NCBI RefSeq assembly: GCF_029016485.1
Contig: NZ_CP092107.1
Span: 558,001-622,000 of the forward strand
DNA length: 64,000 nucleotides
From: Vibrio sp. JC009
GTDB lineage: Bacteria > Pseudomonadota > Gammaproteobacteria > Enterobacterales > Vibrionaceae
Reading direction: 5' to 3'
A program made the position numbers and the translations under genes. The notes beneath the pieces are model-generated. The model was given only the letters and a program-made list of their open reading frames with translations. It did not search any database and was not told where the DNA came from. Position 1 is the stretch's first letter. The number at the start of each line of letters is the position of its first letter. This document shows positions 17,421 to 24,608 of the stretch, piece after piece.

Positions 17421-17723
17421 CTATTCGCCTTTGTGCAGGTTACGATAGTATTCAAGTTCTGCCTGAGTGTCTTCCAGACGCTCTTTCAGTTCTTCTACCT
17501 CACCACGCACAGCAGACCAGGCCTTTTCACCCGTAGCAGCTACACCTTTCTGAAATTTCTTGTTAGTCAGCAGATAAGCAACCGCTGCACCGGCAGCAAT
17601 ACCCATAATAAAATGAGTATTGGAATTCTGACTCTGGTAGTCAGTCGCTTTTTGCTGAAGCTCCTGCTGCTGGTTTACAAAATCCTGGGTAGGAGCATTT
17701 AGATATGGATTATAATTCGTCAT
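17421..17723 (-). CDS. Small YtxH-like membrane protein
   Basis: 100 residues from ATG 17723; a longer frame to 17780 is rejected because it runs deeper into the upstream gene. N-terminal Gln-rich segment (QQQELQQKATDYQSQNSN), one Gly/Ala-rich membrane helix (FIMGIAAGAAVAYLLTNKKFQKG, YtxH-like) and a C-terminal coiled coil (VEELKERLEDTQAELEYYRNLHK). The start overlaps the previous gene by 14 bases, and it ends two bases before the ATPase start, so it is tightly coupled to both. A scaffold or partner of the ATPase is likely. Confidence 0.75.
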   Translation of the reverse strand: MTNYNPYLNAPTQDFVNQQQELQQKATDYQSQNSNTHFIMGIAAGAAVAYLLTNKKFQKGVAATGEKAWSAVRGEVEELKERLEDTQAELEYYRNLHKGE

Positions 17724-18021
17724 CTGATTCACTTTCCCTGCGTTGTTCGAGCCAGTAAACACTTGCCGCACCCGCAGCAAGAATTGTCATCATAGACAGC
17801 ACCGGCTGCCCTGCCATTTTGCCGGCTACATAGGTCGTAGCACCGCCAATTGCACCACCTTTGATAGTGTCTTTAGTGACATTACCAACAAACTCATTTG
17901 AGCTGACTTCGCCCGCCTTACGTGTTTTCCACTGACTTGCGATAGAAGCAGCACCACCGATCATGGCACCAACAATCATAGCTCTGCTTGTATGGCTCAT
18001 TTCGTCCTGCATATTGCTCAT
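17710..18021 (-). CDS. Glycine-rich small membrane protein
   Basis: 103 residues. Two or three hydrophobic segments rich in small residues: RAMIVGAMIGGAASIASQ, IKGGAIGGATTYVAGKMAG and VLSMMTILAAGAASVYWLEQ, ending in an acidic tail (RRESESDDEL). GxxxG-type packing suggests oligomerisation in the membrane. The start overlaps the stop of the MAQ-rich gene by four bases (ATGA). It resembles the small hydrophobic proteins encoded with P1B-6 ATPases, though I cannot name the family. Confidence 0.72.
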   Translation of the reverse strand: MSNMQDEMSHTSRAMIVGAMIGGAASIASQWKTRKAGEVSSNEFVGNVTKDTIKGGAIGGATTYVAGKMAGQPVLSMMTILAAGAASVYWLEQRRESESDDEL

Positions 18022-18836
18022 ATGTCAGACCCTTTGTTCTCTTCCGGATCAACTTCTGCTTCAGGTGCTTCCTCAGCCGCCGGAGCTTTATGGCGCTCTA
18101 CAGAATCTTTAAAACCTTCTTTGCCTGCCTGATAGGTATCACGGAAGATCTCACCACCTGCTGATACATTCTCTTTAACAGAAGAAGCTGTGCTCATTGC
18201 TGTCTCTTTTACTGACGAACCACCGCTTTTCAGCATATCACCGGTACCGGACACTAAACCCATAATACCTTTACGAACGTTTTCATTGCTCAGTACTAAC
18301 GCTGCTGCTGCACCTACAAGTGCGCCTTTCCAGAATTCTTTATCACTCATACCTAACGATCCTAGTAGTTCTTTAAACATTCCCGCTTCTTCTTCGCCCA
18401 TAGCACCATCAAGCATTGCCTGAGCCTGCTGTAGCATAGGGTCATTTTCAAACGGATTTCCTTTTTGTCCCATTTCAGACTGAGCTGCGGCCTGTGCATT
18501 CATCGCCTGCTGTGCCTGAGCTGCCATCATCGCCTGATACTGTGCCGCCTGCTCCTGCATTGCCTGAGCCTGCGGACTCATAGCCTGTTGCGCCTGAGCC
18601 GCCATCATCGCCTGATACTGTGCCGCCTGCTCCTGCATCATCTGAGCCTGCTGAGCTGCCATCGCCTGCATATGAGCCAGATGCTGAGCCATATCATGCT
18701 GTGGTGCAGCCATACCCTGCATATAAGGGTTCATCATAGGGTTCACTGGCGGATAACCATAAAACCCCTGAGGAGGTATCTGGCCAGCCATTTCAGGTGG
18801 AACACCCTGATATTGTGGATTGTCTTTGTCGCTCAT
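18018..18836 (-). CDS. Met/Gln/Ala-repeat protein with YtxH-like membrane segment
   Basis: 272 residues. Pro/Tyr/Met-rich start, then a Met/Gln/Ala low-complexity region (about 50-120) containing two near-identical 20-residue repeats that begin MQEQAAQYQAMM. An acidic helix (DGAMGEEEAGMFKELLGSLGMSDKEFW) precedes one Gly/Ala membrane helix (KGALVGAAAALVLSNENVRKG), and the tail is Ser/Lys/Glu-rich (SSVKETAMSTASSVKENV). The Met-rich repeat might bind metal or form a coat; this is inference. Operon position: second gene, after the HMA2 protein, overlapping the next by four bases. Confidence 0.72.
   Translation of the reverse strand: MSDKDNPQYQGVPPEMAGQIPPQGFYGYPPVNPMMNPYMQGMAAPQHDMAQHLAHMQAMAAQQAQMMQEQAAQYQAMMAAQAQQAMSPQAQAMQEQAAQYQAMMAAQAQQAMNAQAAAQSEMGQKGNPFENDPMLQQAQAMLDGAMGEEEAGMFKELLGSLGMSDKEFWKGALVGAAAALVLSNENVRKGIMGLVSGTGDMLKSGGSSVKETAMSTASSVKENVSAGGEIFRDTYQAGKEGFKDSVERHKAPAAEEAPEAEVDPEENKGSDI
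18505..18638. repeat. Two 56-base direct repeats inside the MAQ-rich gene
   Basis: Copies at 18505-18560 and 18583-18638 differ at only a few third positions; the period is 78 bases (26 codons). They encode the repeated MQEQAAQYQAMM units. Confidence 0.8.
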
Positions 18837-19165
18837 TAATCAGCTCCATTGAGGTTTAAACAGTCTGCAAGCGCGTAGCACGCACGCTCTGCAATATTGT
18901 CGTCCGGTGAAAACAGCTCTTCAATTAAAGCCGGACTCACCAGCCCCGGATCATATTCAATAAGAATACTGCCGGTACTACTGTTTAGTTTGTAGTTCCT
19001 GAAAGCAGGAATGTCATCGAGTGCTCTTTTGATATCACCGGCATTAAATCGTGCTAAATGCGCAATGATACTCAACTTATATTTGAGCCTGACTCTTCCC
19101 GGGATGTGGTGGGCAACTTGTACCCAGGACCTTAGTTTTAAGGCCGTTTCAACATTTTTATTCAT
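18836..19165 (-). CDS. Stand-alone HMA2-like metal-associated domain protein
   Basis: 109 residues with the HMA2 core (HHIPGRVRLKYKL ... FRNYKLNSSTGSILIEYDP), the same fold that opens both neighbouring ATPases. There is no CxxC; a Cys pair near the end (RACYALADCLNL) may bind metal. It is the first gene of the operon running through the SCA-type ATPase; its stop overlaps the next start by one base. The divergent gene at 19335 encodes a related domain, with Fur and FNR-like sites between them. Confidence 0.78.
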   Translation of the reverse strand: MNKNVETALKLRSWVQVAHHIPGRVRLKYKLSIIAHLARFNAGDIKRALDDIPAFRNYKLNSSTGSILIEYDPGLVSPALIEELFSPDDNIAERACYALADCLNLNGAD

Positions 19166-19220
19166 AACGAGCTAAGTATAGGCTCAATCAACATTTGTTT
19201 TGTGACTATAATGCCATTTA

Positions 19221-19234
19221 TTGATCCAAATCGA
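19221..19234. promoter_or_regulatory. FNR-like site upstream of HMA2/ATPase operon
   Basis: TTGAT-CCAA-ATCGA, one mismatch to TTGAT-N4-ATCAA. It lies 56-69 bases before the minus-strand start at 19165, a plausible activator position. Confidence 0.4.
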
Positions 19235-19297
19235 GTAAAAAATCTATTATTTTCACCGTTATACGTTGTTTTTACGAGAAAGAATGATAATATCATC

Positions 19298-19316
19298 AAT
19301 GATAACAATTATCATT
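19298..19316. promoter_or_regulatory. Fur box between divergent HMA2 genes
   Basis: AATGATAACAATTATCATT: 17 of 18 informative positions of the Fur consensus, perfectly palindromic around CAA. A further AATGATAAT half-site lies at 19283. It ends 18 bases before the plus-strand start and could also control the minus-strand operon. Confidence 0.8.
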
Positions 19317-19334
19317 ACAGTTACATTTGGGCGA

Positions 19335-19697
19335 ATGAGAATGAATACTTATATACATAAAACAGAGAAACGGTTGCGGGTTCGCTCTGACTTTATAAAA
19401 AGTCACCCGGAAGATGTTGAAAAGCTGATCGCCGACCTGAAAGAAATCGACGCTGTAAAATCAATTAAGCACAAAAAGTATGCAGGATCAGTAGCGATTC
19501 TGTTTGACCACAATGAACTGGACTGTGAAAGTCTTTTGGAAATTCTGGAAAGTCATAACTGGACAAAAAGCGCTCCAAACAATCTGTTTATAGAAAATGC
19601 AGCGGTAAATGGAACTAAGTCACTTGTAAAGGGTGCCGCAACTATCGCATTTTCCCGCCTTATCGTTCCTTCAGTTACTAAACTGATTTGCGTGTAA
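19335..19697 (+). CDS. Small HMA2-like protein
   Basis: 120 residues from ATG 19335 (an alternative ATG is at 19341; the longer frame from 19266 would start inside the Fur box). The core KRLRVRSDFIKSHPEDVEKLIADL ... VKSIKHKKYAGSVAILFDHNE is an HMA2-like ferredoxin fold without metal Cys. A C-terminal segment (KSLVKGAATIAFSRLIVPSVTKLICV) is hydrophobic enough to associate with membrane. It is divergent from the ATPase operon and controlled by the Fur box directly upstream. Confidence 0.7.
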   Translation: MRMNTYIHKTEKRLRVRSDFIKSHPEDVEKLIADLKEIDAVKSIKHKKYAGSVAILFDHNELDCESLLEILESHNWTKSAPNNLFIENAAVNGTKSLVKGAATIAFSRLIVPSVTKLICV

Positions 19698-19703
19698 CGC
19701 TCA

Positions 19704-20150
19704 CTAACCTCTGATACCAAACTTTTTAATTGCACATTTGCATAGATTCCCGGAGAGAGCGGGACATTTTTTGCAGGGTGGTGATTTCATAGGTACTGAA
19801 GCGAGCGACTTCTGTGAATTCGTTTTGGTAGGTATCGAAGGAAAAGAGCGATTGTTTCCATGCCCTCCTCTTCCATTACCGCCAAATGAGCGAACAACAA
19901 TAGATTGATGACTTTCTCCAAACCAGGATAACAGTGGATTCAGGGGGGCCGCCAACTCTGAAGCAACATCAAGCATAACCTGATTAGATAACTGCTTTAA
20001 TTCCCCGCGAAATCTGTTCCTTTGGTTGCCACTATCCGCGGACCTGCTTTGAGGTTTCTCCTTTATTAGTGATTTGAGCTCTGTTTTAGCCTTACTTTTC
20101 TTTTTATCTGTTTTCTTTTTTAACTTTTTTAAAGCCTTGATTGAACTCAC
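19704..20150 (-). CDS. Basic protein with C-terminal Cys motif, Fur-box controlled
   Basis: 148 residues from GTG 20150. Very basic N terminus (KKLKKKTDKKKSKAKTELKSLIKE), a middle amphipathic segment (QVMLDVASELAAPLNPLLSWFG) and a C-terminal cysteine cluster (PPCKKCPALSGNLCKCAIKKFG), four Cys that could bind a metal or Fe-S. The element CxxCPAL recurs in the protein at 35303, which also has a Fur box. I do not recognise the family. It is convergent with the 19335 gene. Confidence 0.6.
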   Translation of the reverse strand: MSSIKALKKLKKKTDKKKSKAKTELKSLIKEKPQSRSADSGNQRNRFRGELKQLSNQVMLDVASELAAPLNPLLSWFGESHQSIVVRSFGGNGRGGHGNNRSFPSIPTKTNSQKSLASVPMKSPPCKKCPALSGNLCKCAIKKFGIRG

Positions 20151-20166
20151 TCATCCACCCAATATT

Positions 20167-20185
20167 ATTGATAATGATTTTCGTT
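20167..20185. promoter_or_regulatory. Candidate Fur box upstream of Cys-motif protein
   Basis: About 15 of 18 informative positions (core TGATAATGATTTTC), 17-35 bases before the GTG start at 20150. Confidence 0.55.
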
Positions 20186-20237
20186 CAATTATCTACACCA
20201 TCGCTATTGATGTCTAGCTCAATAGAGACTAAACGGC

Positions 20238-20265
20238 AAAAAAAAGAGCGAGTTTTCACTCGCTC
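20238..20265 (-). terminator. Terminator overlapping end of small membrane protein gene
   Basis: GAGCGAG (20246-20252) pairs with CTCGCTC (20259-20265), with eight T following on the minus strand. The stop codon (20256-20258) lies inside the hairpin. Confidence 0.75.
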
Positions 20266-20546
20266 TCTGGCTCTTCTGTTTCTCTGCGTGGGGATAACCT
20301 ATCCCTTGGTGCTGCGTCATAGGGATCAACCAGACGCTTTTTGTTTGGGTTCTGGGCATACAAGGTAGTGTGCCAGTAGGCAAACCCCATAAAAGCAACA
20401 CCTGTTACTATATGCGCTTTTTTCTTTTTCAACATACCAGTGAGGAGAACGCCTCCCATTGAAGCAGCCATACCCGCTTTAGCCAGCTCTCTTCTTTTTC
20501 TGAGATCTTCCTTCGCCATCTCACGAGCTTTATGTCGCTTTGTCAT
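20256..20546 (-). CDS. Small two-helix membrane protein
   Basis: 96 residues from ATG 20546, chosen because GGAG lies seven bases before it; the frame could extend five codons more. Basic N terminus (MTKRHKAREMAKEDLRKRRELAK), two hydrophobic helices (AGMAASMGGVLLTGML and AHIVTGVAFMGFAYWHTTLYA) and a charged tail. Similar in style to the other small glycine/alanine-rich membrane proteins of this island, and possibly part of the same system. Family unknown. Confidence 0.6.
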   Translation of the reverse strand: MTKRHKAREMAKEDLRKRRELAKAGMAASMGGVLLTGMLKKKKAHIVTGVAFMGFAYWHTTLYAQNPNKKRLVDPYDAAPRDRLSPRRETEEPESE

Positions 20547-20613
20547 CCTGCTACTCCACAAACTGTCATATAAATGAGTTTAGAGCTTTTCTTAAAAATA
20601 ACAACCCGTTGCT

Positions 20614-20627
20614 TTGATTGAGATCAT
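20614..20627. promoter_or_regulatory. FNR-like site
   Basis: TTGAT-TGAG-ATCAT, one mismatch to the FNR consensus, between the divergent genes at 20546 and 20714. A weak Fur-like palindrome GTAATCATAATCATTAC is at 20654-20670. Confidence 0.4.
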
Positions 20628-20713
20628 ACCAAACCAATACGAAACAAAAGATAGTAATCATAATCATTACGGATAGCTGCTTAAAATTTGGTACTCTCAT
20701 AAGGGTTTTAACT

Positions 20714-20968
20714 ATGAACAAGACTGTAACAATGGAACACATTGCTCAGGCAATGAACACCGTAGAAAAAGTCCACCAGATAGACTTCAACGATATGCAC
20801 AAATTTATGACTGACAACGAACCTGTTGTTGTTGAAGGATTTCAGCAAATCGTTGAGCTGGATAGCATAGATCAAAGATATAGCATTCTTGAAAATATCT
20901 TTGCTTCGTCCCCTGATTTTAACGATTCAATGCCTTATATGCTGGAAGTCACTGCACTGGTGAGTTAA
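20714..20968 (+). CDS. Hypothetical small acidic protein
   Basis: 84 residues from ATG 20714; the upstream extension to 20618 runs through the promoter sites. Acidic, probably all helical (MNKTVTMEHIAQAMNTVEKVHQIDFNDM ...), no Cys, signal peptide or membrane segment. I do not recognise it. FNR-like and Fur-like sites precede it, which ties it to the iron island. Confidence 0.55.
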   Translation: MNKTVTMEHIAQAMNTVEKVHQIDFNDMHKFMTDNEPVVVEGFQQIVELDSIDQRYSILENIFASSPDFNDSMPYMLEVTALVS

Positions 20969-21005
20969 ACCTCTCCCCCACCAGAGCAAATAACTGATTT
21001 AACGA

Positions 21006-21434
21006 CTAGTGGTACACTGTGTCGTCGGTTTCCAGCGCCTTTCTTTGAGCCTCAAGTTCACGTACGCAGTTATCGCAAGGCGGGTACTTACGAGAGAACT
21101 CCAGCAACGGAGGCAGTGTTAGCCTTAAAGCGTTTGTTGCTATTAATCTTTGCTCTTCATCTCCATTACTGCAGTTAGCCATATGCATCATGGAACGATG
21201 AGGAATAAGCAGACATTGTTGCGCAGCCTCTACCTGACCGTCTTCCATATAGAGAACTGAAAGTGCGTGATAACTTGCAATCCAGGAGCGTAGCGACTTA
21301 ACGCTTTTAGGATTTTTAGTTAGTTCAGCTTCAAGCGAAAAAATGGTATCCCGGCATATTTGCTCAGGATCCCTCGAATAATCTGCGTGGGTTTGTCGGG
21401 TGCCAACTGACGTTATATTGTGAATATTATCCAT
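21006..21434 (-). CDS. Hypothetical helical-repeat protein under a strong Fur box
   Basis: 142 residues from ATG 21434 with AAGGAA upstream; the longer frame starts inside the Fur box. The middle (SLRSWIASYHALSVLYMEDGQVEAAQQCLLIPHRSM) looks like a tetratricopeptide-type helix pair; the end carries PPCDNCVRELEAQ. It resembles the protein at 35303 in layout (helical repeat, CxxC, Fur control). The function is unknown, possibly an iron-starvation adaptor. Confidence 0.62.
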   Translation of the reverse strand: MDNIHNITSVGTRQTHADYSRDPEQICRDTIFSLEAELTKNPKSVKSLRSWIASYHALSVLYMEDGQVEAAQQCLLIPHRSMMHMANCSNGDEEQRLIATNALRLTLPPLLEFSRKYPPCDNCVRELEAQRKALETDDTVYH

Positions 21435-21447
21435 ACAGTATTCCTTT

Positions 21448-21476
21448 TTGATAATGATAGCAATTATCATTATCAA
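21448..21476. promoter_or_regulatory. Strong extended Fur box
   Basis: Perfect 12-base inverted repeat TTGATAATGATA / TATCATTATCAA around a five-base centre, 14-42 bases before the start codon at 21434. Long enough for overlapping Fur dimers. Confidence 0.85.
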
Positions 21477-21560
21477 AAATAGGTTTGTAAAGTTTAAATC
21501 CTGATAGTTGGTAGCAAACAGAGGAAAACCTGCCCTATATCAAGTTTCTTTCGCACAATA

Positions 21561-21590
21561 AAAAACCCGGATGCTAACAACCGGGTTTTT
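21561..21590 (-). terminator. Terminator of ABC permease operon
   Basis: AAAAACCCGG pairs with CCGGGTTTTT across a ten-base loop; T-rich on the minus strand. Ends the operon 24416-21611. Confidence 0.85.
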
Positions 21591-21610
21591 ATTGTTAATA
21601 AGCTTTACAC

Positions 21611-23227
21611 TTATTCAAACACAGCACTATCCAACATCTGGTAATCCTTGCTATAACGGACTGCACTGTACTTCTCGCCATCATCAAATCTCATTACATA
21701 GTAGAGAGGATCTGACAATAACTGGAACGACATAGTACGGTAATCAAAGCCGTCCATTTCCAGCGGAATAAACTGGTAGTCCGGATAGGAGATCAGATAA
21801 ACCTTGCTGGCTGCTGATATCGCATAACCGTAGAATTTCTTATGCCGGTTCTCTGAAACCTGGATGTAGACAATATCACCCACCTCTTCCGGTACAGGCA
21901 CTGCTTTCAGGTGAGCCTCATCGTCAGCACGATTCAGGTTAAAGATCTCACCAGCACTGTCTTTGATAAAGTAACCCCAATCGAACGGCTTCATATTGGT
22001 TGTTTTACCCCATACCTCAGTGATCGGGAAGTCAATACCCACTTTATCTGCCAGTCCGTTCACTTCCTTAGCCAGTTCAACATTCGGTTCTGCGGTTTCC
22101 GCCGCGTAAACCTCAAACCGGTCAGATTTAAGCGAGAACATATTCTCCGGGAATCGAATCGAGCCTTTGTGGCTGATAGGATTAAAGAACGGATAGATGG
22201 TTACCTCAGGTTTAGTCAGTCTTGACGCATCGTATTGCAGGCTCATGCGAGCTTTACGGATCTTGTTCTTGTCATAGCTTACACCATCGATATCAACCGG
22301 TAGTTTTCCCTGTATATCCAGGTTCTTCCAGTAAACAAATGGCAGTGACTCCTCAAACTGGTCTTTTTCCATTTTGGCACTTGGTGTTCCATAGAAGAAA
22401 GTGTGATTGGGACCATTCTCCTGATAGACAAAATCATTAAGCACCGGAGAGTAGAACACATAGTATTTGGTATGACTTACCGCATACTCATTATATAAGC
22501 GCGTCCCGGCCAATACTGCAAACAGTACGAAAACAGCTGGAATACTCAGAAGATAAACTTTGCTTTCGATACGACGGGTTTTGACACTCAGAAAACTGTC
22601 AATAATAGGTAACACCAGCCAGATAATGGCAACAATACCAAGCAGGTCAACAGGCTGATACTGATCTTTTAACAGCACAAATGTCACTATCGCGCTTAGA
22701 AGCATTTTAGAAGATTTGCGTCTCCAGTCGCTTTCGACAATCACTGCCGCGAAACCAAGATAGATAGCGATCGCAGGCAGCTGCCCAAACAACATATCTT
22801 TTATTGCGGTATGAATAATGTCTGACGGGTAATAAACACTAAATGCGAGAACTGTAATCGCCGACAGAATACCATTGGCCACCAGTATCATCACAACACC
22901 GGCAAAAATATGCTTAACCACAACCTTATTCAGCGATACAGGCAGGTGCGTCAGAATACGCACTTTCTTTCCTGTAGCTTCCGGTACATACTGAAGCCCG
23001 GCAACAATAGCCCCCGTTAACACAAAGCAGTAAAGAAGCCAGCTATACGGCTTGTCACCCAGGTGTGCCAACCGGTACCACATCATGGATTCAGGCTCAA
23101 TATTGGCGTACTGACCGGAAAGGTTAAACCAGAAGTAATAGCCGATAACCAGAGCCGCAGCGCAAAGCGCGTAGGCTGGTTTTCTGAGTTTAAACCACTC
23201 TTTTGTATAAATTGCACTAAACATCAT
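21611..23227 (-). CDS. ABC-2-type permease with large C-terminal extracytoplasmic domain (DUF4857-like)
   Basis: 538 residues. The N-terminal half has about six membrane helices (FSAIYTKEWFKLRKPAYALCAAALVIGYYFWF opens like ABC-2 permeases of exporters). After residue 250 comes a soluble domain of nearly 290 residues without further helices, possibly a beta-propeller-like fold, with repeated aromatic/Asp motifs. The layout recalls DUF4857 permeases known mainly from Bacteroidetes; this match is from memory. It overlaps the ATPase stop (TGATG). The substrate is unknown; the neighbouring Fe/Ni proteins point to metal or metal-complex traffic. Confidence 0.62.
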   Translation of the reverse strand: MMFSAIYTKEWFKLRKPAYALCAAALVIGYYFWFNLSGQYANIEPESMMWYRLAHLGDKPYSWLLYCFVLTGAIVAGLQYVPEATGKKVRILTHLPVSLNKVVVKHIFAGVVMILVANGILSAITVLAFSVYYPSDIIHTAIKDMLFGQLPAIAIYLGFAAVIVESDWRRKSSKMLLSAIVTFVLLKDQYQPVDLLGIVAIIWLVLPIIDSFLSVKTRRIESKVYLLSIPAVFVLFAVLAGTRLYNEYAVSHTKYYVFYSPVLNDFVYQENGPNHTFFYGTPSAKMEKDQFEESLPFVYWKNLDIQGKLPVDIDGVSYDKNKIRKARMSLQYDASRLTKPEVTIYPFFNPISHKGSIRFPENMFSLKSDRFEVYAAETAEPNVELAKEVNGLADKVGIDFPITEVWGKTTNMKPFDWGYFIKDSAGEIFNLNRADDEAHLKAVPVPEEVGDIVYIQVSENRHKKFYGYAISAASKVYLISYPDYQFIPLEMDGFDYRTMSFQLLSDPLYYVMRFDDGEKYSAVRYSKDYQMLDSAVFE

Positions 23228-24102
23228 CAGTATTTACCTACATATCCCAGAAAACGTTCTTCAAAGCTCATAGGAATCTCTGTCAGCGGAACCGACATTT
23301 CCTTCTCCATCTCTTCCTTCTCACTAAAGGTGTAAATAAGTGGTTGCTGACGATGCACTTCTTTACGCTGAATCAAAGGAGAGTCCGGGATTTCAGTCAG
23401 TTCATCAGATGTGTAACAACGGAAGGTGTCATTGAACTCTTTCATACTACTCTTAAAGACGTTGGTGCTTCGATCCACGATCGCAATCTGGTCTACTAAA
23501 GACTCCAGATCACTCATCACATGAGTAGTAATAAGCACGGTCTTATCCGTACCATTCAGATAGTCATCAAGATAGTCAACGAACAGACGGCGGTAACCCG
23601 CATCCAGTCCCATTGAGTAGTCATCCAGAATCAACAAATCGGCATCCTGAGCTAACAAAAGTCCGAGCACTACCTGAGATTTCTGACCGAAAGAAAGAGA
23701 TGAAAGAGGCTGCTGCATACTGATATCCATCAGGTCAATCAGCTCCTGAAAATACTTCTTCTGCCATTTAGGATAGAAAGAAGAGAAGAACACCTCTACC
23801 TGCTCTATGCTCATAGAGTCATAGCTGATAAAACCTTCATAAAGCAGCGCTATTCTCGCTCTGGTTTCCGGAGAAAGGTAGTTCGCCGGTTCACCAAAAA
23901 TAAGGCACTCGCCTTTCTGCGGCTTTAGGTAGCCCATCAGGAGGTTGATCAATGTCGATTTACCAACCCCGTTTTTACCCAGCAAACCAAATATGGTGCC
24001 GGGTTCTATTTCAAGGTCGAGTCCGGCATAGATTTTCTTAGGCCCGTAACTGTGATGCAGATCTGAAATGGATATGACCGCATCCTTTTTCATCCCACTC
24101 AT
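23227..24102 (-). CDS. ABC transporter ATP-binding protein
   Basis: 291 residues. Walker A GLLGKNGVGKST (about 35-46), Q-loop substitute LYEG, signature SFGQKSQ (LSGGQ variant), Walker B LLILDDYSMGLD with Asp in place of the usual catalytic Glu, H-loop TTH. Replacement of the Walker B Glu suggests slow or altered ATP hydrolysis, although some exporters tolerate it. A C-terminal tail of about 80 residues is unusual. It partners the permease immediately downstream and starts two bases after the small exported protein gene. Confidence 0.8.
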   Translation of the reverse strand: MSGMKKDAVISISDLHHSYGPKKIYAGLDLEIEPGTIFGLLGKNGVGKSTLINLLMGYLKPQKGECLIFGEPANYLSPETRARIALLYEGFISYDSMSIEQVEVFFSSFYPKWQKKYFQELIDLMDISMQQPLSSLSFGQKSQVVLGLLLAQDADLLILDDYSMGLDAGYRRLFVDYLDDYLNGTDKTVLITTHVMSDLESLVDQIAIVDRSTNVFKSSMKEFNDTFRCYTSDELTEIPDSPLIQRKEVHRQQPLIYTFSEKEEMEKEMSVPLTEIPMSFEERFLGYVGKY

Positions 24103-24104
24103 GA

Positions 24105-24416
24105 TTACTCCGAGATATCTTTGCCATCAATATGCACTACGTGCCCTTCACCACCGTTTAGTACAACAGTGAAATCACCCGCAGGTTTCTCAAAGTAAAC
24201 CTCACCAAACTCATCCAGCTTGGTCTGCATGATTACAGAGCCGTTTTGCTCAATACGGAACTCAACACCCTCTGCACTCGCTCCGTCACTGAAGCCACCT
24301 TCACAGTTGATGTAACCATTACCTTCATCGTAACAAGCCATCAACGCAGTGTGTGCCAGCACATTACCGGAAAGTGTCATGGCAGCTGTAGCAGCCAGCA
24401 ATAGTTTAAGTTTCAT
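24105..24416 (-). CDS. Small exported beta-sandwich protein (CbiL-domain-like)
   Basis: 103 residues from ATG 24416 (GGGAG upstream). Signal peptide cleaved near VLA/HTA, leaving an N-terminal His. The mature domain has CYDEGNGYINCEGGFSDG, a likely disulfide, and a final GGEGHVVHIDG. It is a paralogue of the protein at 25424 and resembles the CbiL domain at 10464. The N-terminal His and internal His could bind Ni, Co or Fe. First gene of the ABC operon, with a Fur-like box 22 bases upstream. Confidence 0.7.
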   Translation of the reverse strand: MKLKLLLAATAAMTLSGNVLAHTALMACYDEGNGYINCEGGFSDGASAEGVEFRIEQNGSVIMQTKLDEFGEVYFEKPAGDFTVVLNGGEGHVVHIDGKDISE

Positions 24417-24437
24417 AAAAATCTCCCTTGGCATTTT

Positions 24438-24454
24438 TTAAGAATAATTCTCAA
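24438..24454. promoter_or_regulatory. Candidate Fur box of ABC operon
   Basis: TTAAGAATAATTCTCAA, palindromic and one base off the TTGAGAAT-N-ATTCTCAA form of the Fur site; 22 bases before the start codon at 24416. Confidence 0.55.
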
Positions 24455-24547
24455 TAGCGTTTATTTTATGGCTCAGCCAATGATTAGTAAAATTGAACTT
24501 ATTTATATTCTGAATCAGTCAATTCGATAAACATAGGCTACACAACA

Positions 24548-24574
24548 AAAATAAAGCCGGCATATAGCCGGCTT
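24548..24574 (-). terminator. Terminator of DUF4198 gene
   Basis: AAGCCGGC / GCCGGCTT with a five-base loop, followed on the minus strand by a T-rich tract. It separates the two exported-protein operons. Confidence 0.8.
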
Positions 24575-24608
24575 CATATATCTTCAGACATTAATCAGGT
24601 TTGGCTGA

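Noticed and set aside
18465..18839. 124-codon plus-strand frame opposite the MAQ-rich gene
   Set aside because: Generated by the repetitive Met/Gln/Ala codons read backwards (Leu/His/Arg-rich); not a gene.
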